A DNA stretch of 64,000 bases from Gemmatimonadota bacterium (GTDB lineage Bacteria; Gemmatimonadota; Gemmatimonadetes; Gemmatimonadales; GWC2-71-9), in assembly GCA_022563595.1 (NCBI GenBank), contig JADFNB010000018.1, positions 1 to 64,000 of the forward strand, read 5' to 3'. This document shows, piece after piece, positions 28,049-36,698 of this stretch. Both the position numbers and the translations under genes were made by a program. Below the pieces are notes generated by a model. That model was not told where the DNA came from, did not search any database, and worked only from the letters and a program-made list of their open reading frames with translations. Numbering within the stretch: position 1 is the stretch's first letter; the number at the start of each line of letters is the position of its first letter.

Positions 28049-28879
28049 ATGCGGTCTTGCGTTGTCCGCTTCGTCGTACCCTCAATTGCGTTGCTGGTCG
28101 CCTGTGGCTCGGAACCCGTCGCTCTCGACGAGGGACCGGAGCCGATCCTCTACGACACACCCAACTTCCTGATCGTCGACGAGGCCGGTGTGCCGGCCGC
28201 GGTCATCGACTCGTTGAGCGAAGCCCTCGAGATGGAGTGGGAACGGGTGGGGGCGTTCTTTGCGGAGTTCATCCTGCCCGACCGGATCACCTTCATTCTC
28301 AGGGCGGGTGATGGGAGCCCCTTCGTCACCGTGGGCGAGAACAGCATGAGCCAGTGGGCGAGCACGCTGGCGCTGAACTACATTCCGCACCAACTGGCGC
28401 ACCTGTGGACGCGCTACACGCGACGCCCGTTCCTGGAGGAGGGGATCGCGGTCTATGTGACCGAATTCCTGATGCCGGAGAACCGTGACGTGCACCCCTA
28501 CCGCGGACAGGTTCCGCACGCGTGGGTGGCGCTGTTTGAGCTGAACGGGTCGACGCTTTCACTCTTCTCGGCGTACCGTGCCCGTAACTTCGTGTTCAGC
28601 TTCGCGGGCTCCAGCCAGGACGCCCTCGCGTGGCAGGTATTCATCGAGGCCGGCAGCTTTACGCGCTGGGTGATCGATACGTTTGGCCGGGACGTCTGGT
28701 TCGAGCTGTTCCGGTCCGACGATCTAGGTGGGACATTGGGCGGGAGCACCGCGGAGCTGGAAGACGCATGGTTCAGGACGGTCCGGGAGGCATACCCCAA
28801 CCAGCTTTCCTGTGAGGAGGCGCTCGGCACCGTGGGTAGTCGCGAGGTTTTCTGGTGCAGCCGGGCCCGAGGTCAATGA
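28049..28879 (+). CDS. Gluzincin-like lipoprotein with HQLAH in place of HExxH
   Basis: The 276-aa product has a lipoprotein signal (IALLVACG, Cys19). The segment YIPHQLAHLWT (residues 111-121) followed after about ten residues by FLEEGIAVYV aligns with the HExxH...E-G core of Peptidase_MA-like metallopeptidases. The catalytic Glu is Gln115, while His114, His118 and the Glu130-131 ligand region are kept. It could bind zinc without hydrolysing, or be a decayed enzyme. ATG 28049 follows GGAGGAACC. The gene directly precedes the integron cassette region. Confidence 0.65.
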   Translation: MRSCVVRFVVPSIALLVACGSEPVALDEGPEPILYDTPNFLIVDEAGVPAAVIDSLSEALEMEWERVGAFFAEFILPDRITFILRAGDGSPFVTVGENSMSQWASTLALNYIPHQLAHLWTRYTRRPFLEEGIAVYVTEFLMPENRDVHPYRGQVPHAWVALFELNGSTLSLFSAYRARNFVFSFAGSSQDALAWQVFIEAGSFTRWVIDTFGRDVWFELFRSDDLGGTLGGSTAELEDAWFRTVREAYPNQLSCEEALGTVGSREVFWCSRARGQ

Positions 28880-28911
28880 GCCGACTCTCGCTATCTGCGC
28901 TAGTTGAAATA

Positions 28912-29003
28912 GTTAGGCTTCCAGTTTCGTGGAGGTATCGCTGCGGAACACCGGACCAGATATGCGACAGAACCAGCGGGGGCCTCCGTCTATTGCGTTA
29001 GGC
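28912..29003 (+). other. Two integron core sites (GTTAGGC) bordering the first cassette
   Basis: GTTAGGC occurs at 28912-28918 and 28997-29003, both in R' orientation. The second is 17 nt upstream of the GTG start of the first cassette gene, as in integron cassettes. No convincing R'' partner was found between or upstream, so these may be a degenerate attC or attI-like left border. Confidence 0.5.
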
Positions 29004-29019
29004 GCCCTCGGACCGAACC

Positions 29020-29880
29020 GTGACCACTGAAGCCAACATCAGACGCTTGGCCTTCATCCGGTATCTCTACTCCCTGGCTGAGGAGCAGGCTGAAAGGCCG
29101 GAACCTACCTGCGCGGTAGCGCTCCTGCTGTTCCACGATGCTGCAGAACTCTTCCTCCAGCTCTCCTCGGAAGAACTCAACACCGGTGCCACGAGACCGG
29201 AGTTCATGGAATACTTCACGCTCCTTAACGAGAAGCTGAAGCCAGGCCACCTCTCGAGCCAGGAATCGATGCGGCGCTTGAACAAGGCACGCGTCGCCTT
29301 GAAGCATCACGGCACACTCCCGTCGCGCCTCGACCTTGACTCTTTTCGCGCAACAGCTGCCGAGTTCTTCCGCGCCAACACTCGACTCGTGTTCAGCTTG
29401 GATTTGGAGGATGTCAGTCTTGTCCGCCTCATCGGCTACGAGCCAGCACGGAGTTGCATGCTTCAGGCCGATCACGAGATTGAGGCGGGAAACCGCACTC
29501 GGGCGCTTGAACAAATCGCTCTGGCATTCGAACACCTCATTACACATGAAGAGCGCAAACAGGGCACATCTCAATACCCTCCAATCTTCAGCCTCAGCCG
29601 CAGCGATCTTGAGGATGTTTCGTCTCGTGAGCTGCCGCGGTACTTGGAAGGTCTCGAAGCCTTGGTGAAACGACTACAAGCAGATGTCCGCTGGCTTTCT
29701 CTAGGTCTCGATTTACGCCGCGTCCGGCGATTCCGCCAACTCACTCCTGAGGCCGTCGTTGCCCCGTCCGGCGTGTCGGATGTCTGGACAGTTGATCTCA
29801 GCCAAACGAGTAATCAAGATGTTGACTTCTGCTACAACTTCGTTATCGAAGCAGCGCTGAGGCTGGAGACTCAGCCTTAG
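29020..29880 (+). CDS. Integron cassette gene, HEPN-like protein of unknown function
   Basis: The 286-aa product is almost all helical. The first third contains CAVALLLFHDAAELFLQL and NKARVALKHHG, where Arg91 and His96 form an R-x4-H motif like the catalytic motif of HEPN ribonucleases. A second, similar helical segment (ALEQIALAFEHLITHEERK) follows. The gene starts at GTG 29020, 17 nt after a GTTAGGC core site, and stops 20 nt before the R'' site of an attC, the standard layout of a gene cassette. Its codon choice looks less GC-biased than that of neighbours. A toxin, defence or regulatory RNase role is a hypothesis only. Confidence 0.65.
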   Translation: MTTEANIRRLAFIRYLYSLAEEQAERPEPTCAVALLLFHDAAELFLQLSSEELNTGATRPEFMEYFTLLNEKLKPGHLSSQESMRRLNKARVALKHHGTLPSRLDLDSFRATAAEFFRANTRLVFSLDLEDVSLVRLIGYEPARSCMLQADHEIEAGNRTRALEQIALAFEHLITHEERKQGTSQYPPIFSLSRSDLEDVSSRELPRYLEGLEALVKRLQADVRWLSLGLDLRRVRRFRQLTPEAVVAPSGVSDVWTVDLSQTSNQDVDFCYNFVIEAALRLETQP

Positions 29881-29899
29881 TTCTCCCCATGCCGTGGGC

Positions 29900-30066
29900 G
29901 CCTAACACTTGGAGCTGACGGGCGCTGTCGTGTGGTAGGGAAGTCGTCGGGTTGTGCGCCTGGGGAGGTTTGTGCACGTTCCGCACGAGTTGATCATGCG
30001 CGGCGAGGCTTCGGGTGGCGCGGCCGTCAGGGAGTTGTCTGCAGCTCAAGCGCAGAACCGTTAGGC
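29900..30066 (+). other. attC: attC recombination site
   Basis: R'' GCCTAAC (29900-29906) and R' GTTAGGC (30060-30066) are perfectly complementary. Next to them CTTGGAGCTG on the left and CAGCTCAAG on the right pair with one unpaired G, matching the L''/L' arms and extrahelical base of attC sites. The 130-nt middle would be the variable terminal structure. The recombination point would be 30060/30061. Confidence 0.85.
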
Positions 30067-30090
30067 CGCGGCCGCCCCAGGTAACGGACT

Positions 30091-30510
30091 ATGAAAGTCC
30101 CTCGTGGAGTTCTATTCCCGGTTGTTCTGGCAGGGTGCCTTGGTGCGACCGATCCAGACGTAGGCCCCGATCTGGAGTTTGAGCTGGGCGAAGAGGACCC
30201 CATTGCTCAGCAGCAGTCGGTTGAGATTAGCTCCCAGGGCAGCAGCATCATCGTCACGGGTCGGGTCTGGCTGCCGAATACGTGCTACGAGATCACCGCG
30301 GCTTTGACGGTCCCTGACTCCACCCATTTTCGCTTGGACATCGACGCTACAGGCTTACTAGGGCCCTACGCAGTTTGCTTCGACGTTTCGATGAGCTTTC
30401 CTTACGTTGCACGCTTCGCTGCCACGCGCCCTGGGCGCTACGAGGTGGAGGTTTTCCACCGCATTGACGGTCGGACGCGGATACGCGTATCCAAGCTACT
30501 TATTCTCTGA
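30091..30510 (+). CDS. Second integron cassette gene: small lipoprotein
   Basis: The 139-aa product has a lipoprotein signal (FPVVLAGC) and a beta-rich mature domain (SSQGSSIIVTGRVWLP; YEITAALTVPDSTHF; RYEVEVFHRIDGRTRIRV) with one Cys pair, similar to small secreted Ig-like or DUF-type lipoproteins. ATG 30091 lies 24 nt after the attC R' site, so it is the second cassette. No attC follows its stop; the cassette appears to have lost it or fused to the chromosome. Confidence 0.65.
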   Translation: MKVPRGVLFPVVLAGCLGATDPDVGPDLEFELGEEDPIAQQQSVEISSQGSSIIVTGRVWLPNTCYEITAALTVPDSTHFRLDIDATGLLGPYAVCFDVSMSFPYVARFAATRPGRYEVEVFHRIDGRTRIRVSKLLIL

Positions 30511-30650
30511 AGCTGGCCCGAGGCCGCGATCCTAGCAGGCGTTGCGGACCTGACAGGGCGGTTCCGCTGCGCCGGCAGGGGGGTCAAACTGGACCACTCC
30601 CCGTGATCGGGGACGGGGGGTCGTGAGAGCTCGGCAGTGGTTACCTTAGT

Positions 30651-31388
30651 ATGATGTCCGACAGTCTGGTACGCGTCGACCTACACAGCCATACCTCGCG
30701 CTCGCACGACGCCTGGATGGCGCCCAGCACCCTGGTTCAACGCGCCTGGGAAGCCGGGATCGACCGGATCGCGGTGACCGATCACGGATCGCTGGAAGGG
30801 GCGCTGGAGGCGCATGCGCTCGACCCGGAACGGGTGATCGTGGCCGAGGAGATCGGTTGTGCGGAGTCGATCGACCTGATCGGCCTGTTCCTGCACGAGA
30901 CGATCCCGGACGGCCTCCCCGCTCGGGTGGTGGCGGATCGCATTCGGGAACAGGGTGGCGTGGTCCACGGACCCCATCCGTATGCCTACCTGGTGGCCGC
31001 CAGGCGCAAGGCGGCGCTGGTGTTGGCGGTGGCGGACGTGGTCGAGGTGGTCAATTCGAGGGCGTTCCTGCCGCGGTGGAACCGATTGGCGCGCCAGGCC
31101 GCCGGATCACATGGGCTCCCCGGAGTCGCCAACTCGGACGCGCACTTCGGCTGGGAGATCGGACGCTGTTACAGCGAGATGCCCGGCTTCGACGGTCCGG
31201 AAGAGTTCCTGGCTGCCGTTCGCCAGGCGCGGCTCGTCGCCCGCCGGATGGCGAGCCCGTTCATACACGTGGCCTCGTTGGTGCTGTCGTACACACGCCT
31301 ACCGTGGCGGGTCTCGGCTGTGCCACCGGTGCCTGACGCACCGGGTGCGGGTCGGTCCGCTACTGCGGACCGGGTTCGGGTGGACTAG
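30651..31388 (+). CDS. PHP-domain metallophosphoesterase
   Basis: The 245-aa protein shows all PHP metal motifs in order: VDLHSHTSRSHDAW, IAVTDHGSLEGA, EEIGCAE, GGVVHGPHPYAY and GVANSDAHFGWEI. The family includes nucleoside-phosphate phosphatases such as YciV/TrpH-like proteins. The substrate here is not known. Tandem ATG codons at 30651 and 30654 are both possible starts. Confidence 0.85.
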   Translation: MMSDSLVRVDLHSHTSRSHDAWMAPSTLVQRAWEAGIDRIAVTDHGSLEGALEAHALDPERVIVAEEIGCAESIDLIGLFLHETIPDGLPARVVADRIREQGGVVHGPHPYAYLVAARRKAALVLAVADVVEVVNSRAFLPRWNRLARQAAGSHGLPGVANSDAHFGWEIGRCYSEMPGFDGPEEFLAAVRQARLVARRMASPFIHVASLVLSYTRLPWRVSAVPPVPDAPGAGRSATADRVRVD

Positions 31389-31494
31389 CTAGCTAGGGCT
31401 AGTGGACTGCAACCGGCGTGCGAACCGCAGTGCGTAGAGGGCCGCCGCCGGCATGCTAGCGCCCCATACGTAGATCCCAGGGTGGCCAGGCCGG

Positions 31495-32016
31495 CTACTT
31501 GGCGGACGCCGGTGGCCGCGCGAGGTCGAAGAACGCGCGACCGTGCCAGGTGTTCCGCGCGGTGGTCTCCCACTTGCCGGCACGGATCGCGCCTAGCGTC
31601 GCGACGGTATTGTCGAAGACCACGGTCTCAGGGGGCACGTCTCCCGAACGCACCAGCTCGCCGAACTGCGCACGCGATATCCGCTCGACCGTATCTCCAC
31701 GCCGGTATAGGACCGGTGCGTTGTCCAGCAACTCGATCCCGAGCCGGCGCTCCACATCTCGCAGCATCCGCGTGAGGGCGTCGATGGAGCAGCCGGAGAC
31801 GCCGGCGGCCTCCTCGTCCACAGCGACTATCAGGAACCGTTCGTAGCGCCAGTCGCGAGCGCCCGTGAGCAACGTGCCGTGAGCCGCCCACGCGTCGAGG
31901 AATACATCCACGCCTGCGAGGAGGCCATCCCGCTCCTCCGGCGCCAGCTCTCTGGACGCGGCGAACAGCCAGACACGTGCGTGATCGGGCAGATGCTCGA
32001 TGTCGACTCGGGGCAT
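31495..32016 (-). CDS. Conserved hypothetical protein of the FCB group (173 aa)
   Basis: The protein contains DHARVWLFAASRELAPEE, AWAAHGTLLTGA, FLIVAVDEEAAGVSGCSID and VVFDNTVATLGAI. This order (ARVW, AWxxHG, AVDExxxxxSGCSID, LxxLFDxxP) is shared by a family common in Bacteroidota and relatives, often mislabelled as ABC transporter ATPase although it has no Walker motifs. Its biochemical role is unknown. ATG 32016 is the start. Confidence 0.75.
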   Translation of the reverse strand: MPRVDIEHLPDHARVWLFAASRELAPEERDGLLAGVDVFLDAWAAHGTLLTGARDWRYERFLIVAVDEEAAGVSGCSIDALTRMLRDVERRLGIELLDNAPVLYRRGDTVERISRAQFGELVRSGDVPPETVVFDNTVATLGAIRAGKWETTARNTWHGRAFFDLARPPASAK

Positions 32017-32031
32017 GTGGGGTCTCCTTCC

Positions 32032-32934
32032 TCACCGGTTCCCGGGTGGATCGGCGGCGACGAACGCGATCCGATCGCCCCGCGGGCTCACCGCTATTCT
32101 CGTGATACCGCCGATAGCGGCGGCGGAGAAATCAGCAATCTCGACCCACGATTCGTCCAGCTCGGGCCGGTACCAGTATATGCTGGACCCATTGGCGCTG
32201 AAAAGGGTCCCGTCCGGGGTCGAGGCGAAGTAGTCGTCTCCCGGCAACCGTACGATCCGGTGAACGGTCGACGCGGTGTCCTGCCGGGTGACCCAACCCT
32301 CGCCGTCGGCCGTACGCTGCACGAAGCTGATCTGGGAGCTGCCCGGGACGCGTACCAAGGAGCGCCCGACGTTCTCGGCTATGGTATCGGGCCGGCCGGC
32401 AGACAAGTGAACAATCTGCAGCGTGTTCGGCGTGCCGAGCACGAACAGCGCCACGACGTCTTGGGTGAGCCACGCATGATATCCGACGGGTGCGACGGAC
32501 GGGATCAGCAGTCTAGCGTCCGACCCGTCGAGCGCGAAGGTCCAGAGCCGTTGCGTGGAGTCCGCTTCCACCCGCACCACCGAAAACCGCCGCCCGTCGG
32601 GCATCGGGGTGGGCGAGTATTCGCTTTCGGGCGTGTCCGTGAGCTGCGTGTGTTTGCCGGTGGCGAGGTCGTAGCGGTACACGTCAGCCTGACCGTTCCG
32701 GTACGACGTGTAGTAGATGGCCGATCCGTCTGGCAAGAAGAACGGCTGGTTGTCGTAACCGGCACGCTCGGTGACGTTGACGGGTTGGCCCAGCACGGCT
32801 CGTCCGTCCCGGATGGCGAGGGAAGCGACAAAGATGTCGCTCCCCGGCGGTCCTTGGGCTGCGAGCGGCGTAGTGACGGTGGCGCACGCCACTAGCGCCA
32901 GCCGCCGACCCAATCGCTTCGTGCCGGTATTCAT
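32032..32934 (-). CDS. Exported PD40/TolB-like beta-propeller protein
   Basis: The 300-aa product has a signal peptide (RLALVACATVTTPLAAQ) and six or so PD40 blades (NQPFFLPDGSAIYYTSYRNG; YSPTPMPDGRRFSVVRV; IAVSPRGDRIAFVAA). ATG 32934 overlaps the stop of the M1 peptidase gene by four bases (ATGA), which fixes the start and shows coupling. Such propellers bind peptides or other envelope partners. It may help the co-expressed peptidase. Confidence 0.78.
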   Translation of the reverse strand: MNTGTKRLGRRLALVACATVTTPLAAQGPPGSDIFVASLAIRDGRAVLGQPVNVTERAGYDNQPFFLPDGSAIYYTSYRNGQADVYRYDLATGKHTQLTDTPESEYSPTPMPDGRRFSVVRVEADSTQRLWTFALDGSDARLLIPSVAPVGYHAWLTQDVVALFVLGTPNTLQIVHLSAGRPDTIAENVGRSLVRVPGSSQISFVQRTADGEGWVTRQDTASTVHRIVRLPGDDYFASTPDGTLFSANGSSIYWYRPELDESWVEIADFSAAAIGGITRIAVSPRGDRIAFVAADPPGNR

Positions 32935-34868
32935 CGCTTCTCGACCTCCCACACGTTGTTGCGCCGGTCGACGTCGGGCAAGACCCCTGCCGGATCGATC
33001 TCCACCCGCACCACCCTGCCAGCCACGCGAATCTCGGCACGCGTAGCCCCGCCGAGCCAGGTGTCCACGGGCACCTCGTACACTTCGGTCTGCCCGTTCT
33101 CCCTTGTGATCGTGACCCGCGCTGGCATCGGTGCGAGCCCGCGATCCTCGATGACGATGGTAGTGTAGTCGCCGTCCGACGACACCGACGCTACGGCGTG
33201 GTCCAGCGTCCAGGTGTGCTCATACCAGGTCGTCCAGAACCAATCGAGATCCTGCCCGCTCACCGCGCTGAACGAGTTGAAGAAATCCCAAGGCTTCGGG
33301 TGCTTGAAGCGCCACCGCCGCAGGTATTCCCTGTAGGTCCGCACGAACGTGTCCTCGCCGAGCAGCGCACGCAGTGTCGCGAGCAACGTCGCCGGCTTGC
33401 TGTAGGAGGCGGTACCGTATGCCGGGCCGGGGTAGTGATAGTCGGACCATCGCATTATCTCGCCCTCGAGCGCTTGGCGCGCCACACGGAGATAGGCGTT
33501 GCGGTCGCCCACGTCGTGATCCGCTCCGGGGAAGAACTCCTTGCGTGCCTGGTTCTCATTGAACGAGGTAGTGCCCTCGTCCATCCAGGCGTAGCGGCGC
33601 TCGTCGTTTCCGATCTGCATCGGCACCCACATGTGCGCGAGTTCGTGCGCGTGCACGTAGTAGAGGGCGCTGTCTCCGCGTTGATTGTAGTCGCCGATCA
33701 GCGTCATCATCGGGAACTCCATCCCACCGTTGATGATGCCTCCGCCCTCGACCGAACTCATGTGCGGCCACGGGTAGGGCAGGCCGGTCCAGCGCGACAG
33801 GAAATCGATCGAGTGCTGAGCGTAGCGCCAGGCGTGCTGCCACTTCGGGGCGGACGTGCGCCAGATGGCGTCGACGCGGGCATAATCCATCTCTCCGTCG
33901 CCGTCCCGGTCGCCGACGGGCGTGCGGGCGGCGTCCCAACGGGATTCGGATGTGAGTGAGAAAGCCGCGTCCCGCACCGTGTCCGACACGAAGTGCCAGC
34001 GCAGCAGCCCGCCATCGCCACGCCGGGTGGCGTTCCCCGGACCGAAATCCTCGGGCGCGAGAATATGCACGACCGTGTCGCTCTGCTCGGCGCGTTCGAG
34101 CCGCTCCCGGATGCGGTCGGGAAGCACCTCGCTCCGGTTGACGAGCCGGCCGGTGGCCATCACCAACCAGCCCGGCGGCGCCTCGACCGTGACATCGTAC
34201 GAACCGAACCCGAAATAGAACTCGGAGCCGCCGCGATAGGCGTCGACCTGCCAGCCTACTACGTCGTCGTAGACCGCCATCTGCGGATACCAATATGCAA
34301 CGTAGAGCATGTTGTCCCGACTCCACCCCATCCGACCGGCACCGGACTGCGGGATCTGGAACCCCCAATCGATCTCGAGGGTCACACTCGCTCCGGGGTC
34401 CAGGGCCTGGGGAAGGCGGATTTCCAAGATGGTGCCCTCTACCCGATAACCGGCCCCGCGGCGCGACCAGCCCTCGGACAACACCTGGCCCGCCGCGGCC
34501 ACGCGTTTGAGGCGTATGCCGCCCGTGACCTCCTGAGGTTCGTTTCGCGTCACACCCTCGGCGTGCAGGTTCTGCAGCAGATGGAGAAAGACGACCGGCA
34601 GGGACCGCGGGGAATTGTTGTGATACATGATCCGCGCCGTGCCATCGACTCGGCGCGCCTGCGGGTCGATCGTGGCGCGCAGCACGTAGTCCGTCCACTG
34701 CTGCCAGTAGGCCGGACCAGGCTCGCCGGTAGGCGTTCTCGTCTCACGCGCTATCGCCCGCTGGAACTGCGGCGGGGGTGCCAGCGGAGGGGGCAGAGGA
34801 CGCTGGGCTCGCAGTACCCCGGTGAGGGGTGTCATGAGAAGTGCCGCGAGGACGAACGAGCGATGCAT
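32931..34868 (-). CDS. M1-family zinc metallopeptidase, exported
   Basis: The 645-aa protein has a signal peptide (FVLAALLMTPLTGVLRAQ), an N-terminal beta domain and a gluzincin core. The core has HAHELAHMW and the zinc-ligand Glu 18 residues later in YAWMDEGTTSF, with the GGGIINGGMEFP exopeptidase-like loop before it. ATG 34868 is preceded by a GGAG ribosome binding site; earlier starts are TTG. It most likely degrades peptides in the periplasm. The PD40 gene follows directly. Confidence 0.88.
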   Translation of the reverse strand: MHRSFVLAALLMTPLTGVLRAQRPLPPPLAPPPQFQRAIARETRTPTGEPGPAYWQQWTDYVLRATIDPQARRVDGTARIMYHNNSPRSLPVVFLHLLQNLHAEGVTRNEPQEVTGGIRLKRVAAAGQVLSEGWSRRGAGYRVEGTILEIRLPQALDPGASVTLEIDWGFQIPQSGAGRMGWSRDNMLYVAYWYPQMAVYDDVVGWQVDAYRGGSEFYFGFGSYDVTVEAPPGWLVMATGRLVNRSEVLPDRIRERLERAEQSDTVVHILAPEDFGPGNATRRGDGGLLRWHFVSDTVRDAAFSLTSESRWDAARTPVGDRDGDGEMDYARVDAIWRTSAPKWQHAWRYAQHSIDFLSRWTGLPYPWPHMSSVEGGGIINGGMEFPMMTLIGDYNQRGDSALYYVHAHELAHMWVPMQIGNDERRYAWMDEGTTSFNENQARKEFFPGADHDVGDRNAYLRVARQALEGEIMRWSDYHYPGPAYGTASYSKPATLLATLRALLGEDTFVRTYREYLRRWRFKHPKPWDFFNSFSAVSGQDLDWFWTTWYEHTWTLDHAVASVSSDGDYTTIVIEDRGLAPMPARVTITRENGQTEVYEVPVDTWLGGATRAEIRVAGRVVRVEIDPAGVLPDVDRRNNVWEVEKR

Positions 34869-34951
34869 CGTCAATCTCCAGGTTGGAACGGGGCGTGGCT
34901 GACGCTAACCGGACGCTACGCGGCAGGGCAAGTGGGGCTATACTGGGTGTC

Positions 34952-36208
34952 ATGATAATCGCGAGCCGCGTTGTCGCTCTCGTTGCGCTGTGGTCCGCCG
35001 CCTCCTGTGCCACAGGCGATGGTACCGATCCGGGGTCGCCTTTGATCCTGATCGGTATCGACGGGTTCCGCTACGACTACCTGGACAGCATCCCGACGCC
35101 CGCCCTTCATCGGCTGGCACGGGACGGCGTCCGCGCGCCACTCGTCCCGGTCTTCCCCACCAAGACCTTCCCGAACTTCTACACGCTGGTGACCGGGCTG
35201 TATCCGGACCAGCATGGGATCGTGGCCAACGATATGTACGATCCGGCGATAGAGCACCCCTTCCGGCTCGACGACCGGGATGCAGTTGAGGACCCACGCT
35301 GGTGGGGTGGCGAGCCGATCTGGAATACGGCGCAACGACAGGGCCTCCTGACCGCCACCTTTTTCTGGCCCGGCTCGGAGGCTCCGATCGGGGGGATGCG
35401 CCCGACCTTCTGGAAGAAGTTCGACTTCCGGATTCCGCACGACGAACGCGTGAACCAGATCTTGGCGTGGTTGGACCTGCCCAGAGCCGCGCGCCCGACG
35501 TTCGTCGCGATGTACTTCAGCCTGGTGGACCGGGTCGGGCACCAGTTCGGTCCGTTTTCCGCCCAGGTCGATAGCGCGGTCACCGAGGTGGATCGAGCGA
35601 TCGGGCTCCTGCTCGCTGGGCTGGATGCACGCGGCATCGACGCCAACGTCGTGGTCGTCTCCGATCACGGGTTCGCAGCGCGCAGTCCCGACCGGGTCAT
35701 CGTGCTCGACGACTACGTGGATCTGGATGCGGTGGAAGTGATCGCTTGGTCGCCGGTTGCCCAGATCCGGCCTCGACCCGGCCAGGAGGAGAGCGTATAC
35801 CACGCGCTCGTCGGGAAGCATCCACATCTCGCGGTCTACCGGAAACGTGAGATCCCCGAGCGGTTCCATTTCCGGGATCATCCGCGGATCCAGCCGATCG
35901 TGGCCATCGCGGATGAAGGTTGGGCGATCGCGTCTCGCAAGCTCTACGAGCGGCGGCCGGAAGCGTTCACCGGCGCCACCCACGGCTACGATCACGAGTT
36001 GCAGTCCATGCGCGCGATCCTGCTGGCGCGCGGGCCGGCATTCCGGGCAGGTGTCGTGGCGGCACCGTTCCAGAACGTGCACCTCTACACCTTGCTCGCG
36101 CACCTCCTCGGAGTGACCCCGGCGCCGAACGCCGGCAGCCGGGATTCTACGGCTGCACTGTTGAGCATGTCCGGGCGGTCGGCGGCCGGCGCCGGACTCG
36201 CGCGATGA
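34952..36208 (+). CDS. ENPP-type alkaline phosphodiesterase lipoprotein
   Basis: The 418-aa product has a lipoprotein signal (WSAASCATG). It has the phosphodiesterase/nucleotide pyrophosphatase core: metal Asp in LIGIDGFRYDYLD, nucleophile Thr in FPTKTFPNFYTLVTG, LYPDQHGIVAN, SLVDRVGHQFGP, VVSDHGF and the late THGYDHE. It cleaves phosphodiester bonds of nucleotides or lipids, with two zinc ions. ATG 34952 is the start; its stop overlaps the next gene by four bases (ATGA). Confidence 0.9.
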   Translation: MIIASRVVALVALWSAASCATGDGTDPGSPLILIGIDGFRYDYLDSIPTPALHRLARDGVRAPLVPVFPTKTFPNFYTLVTGLYPDQHGIVANDMYDPAIEHPFRLDDRDAVEDPRWWGGEPIWNTAQRQGLLTATFFWPGSEAPIGGMRPTFWKKFDFRIPHDERVNQILAWLDLPRAARPTFVAMYFSLVDRVGHQFGPFSAQVDSAVTEVDRAIGLLLAGLDARGIDANVVVVSDHGFAARSPDRVIVLDDYVDLDAVEVIAWSPVAQIRPRPGQEESVYHALVGKHPHLAVYRKREIPERFHFRDHPRIQPIVAIADEGWAIASRKLYERRPEAFTGATHGYDHELQSMRAILLARGPAFRAGVVAAPFQNVHLYTLLAHLLGVTPAPNAGSRDSTAALLSMSGRSAAGAGLAR

Positions 36209-36570
36209 GCGGTCCGCTCACCAGGCCGGCCCTGCTCATTCGTCTGGAGGGCCTCGCAGTGCTTCTCACGGCGGTGGCGCTGTACTGGGCGGTGGATGGG
36301 AGCTGGGTGTTGTTCGGGCTGTTGATCCTGGTCCCCGATCTCTCGCTCCTGGGTTACCTGGCGTCCAAGCGAGTGGGGGCCGCTACGTACAACCTGATCC
36401 ACACCATGCTGCTCCCGCTCGGGCTGGGACTCTACGCGATCGTCGCGTTCGAACGCTGGGCCGGGCTGGGCGCGCTGGTCTGGCTTGCCCACCTCGGAAT
36501 CGACCGGGCTGCGGGGTTCGGGCTTAAATACCCCAGCGGATTCAAGGACACCCATCTCGGCAGACTGTAG
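36205..36570 (+). CDS. DUF4260 membrane protein
   Basis: The 121-aa protein has four hydrophobic helices and the DUF4260 pattern LLIRLEGLAVLLTAVALYW, LLILVPDLSLLGYL and a C-terminal IDRAAGFGLKYPSGFKDTHLG. It overlaps the phosphodiesterase stop as ATGA, so it is co-translated. Its function is unknown. Confidence 0.88.
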   Translation: MSGPLTRPALLIRLEGLAVLLTAVALYWAVDGSWVLFGLLILVPDLSLLGYLASKRVGAATYNLIHTMLLPLGLGLYAIVAFERWAGLGALVWLAHLGIDRAAGFGLKYPSGFKDTHLGRL

Positions 36571-36698
36571 CCGCCGCTCGTGTGCATCCGGGTTCGGCTC
36601 ACGGTCTTCAAGAGATTCTCCGCATGCGTGTGACACCAAGCAAACGGCCCCGGTTGGCAGATCCGCCCCTGCCGTCTCGTATCGTGGCAGCGCCGCGT

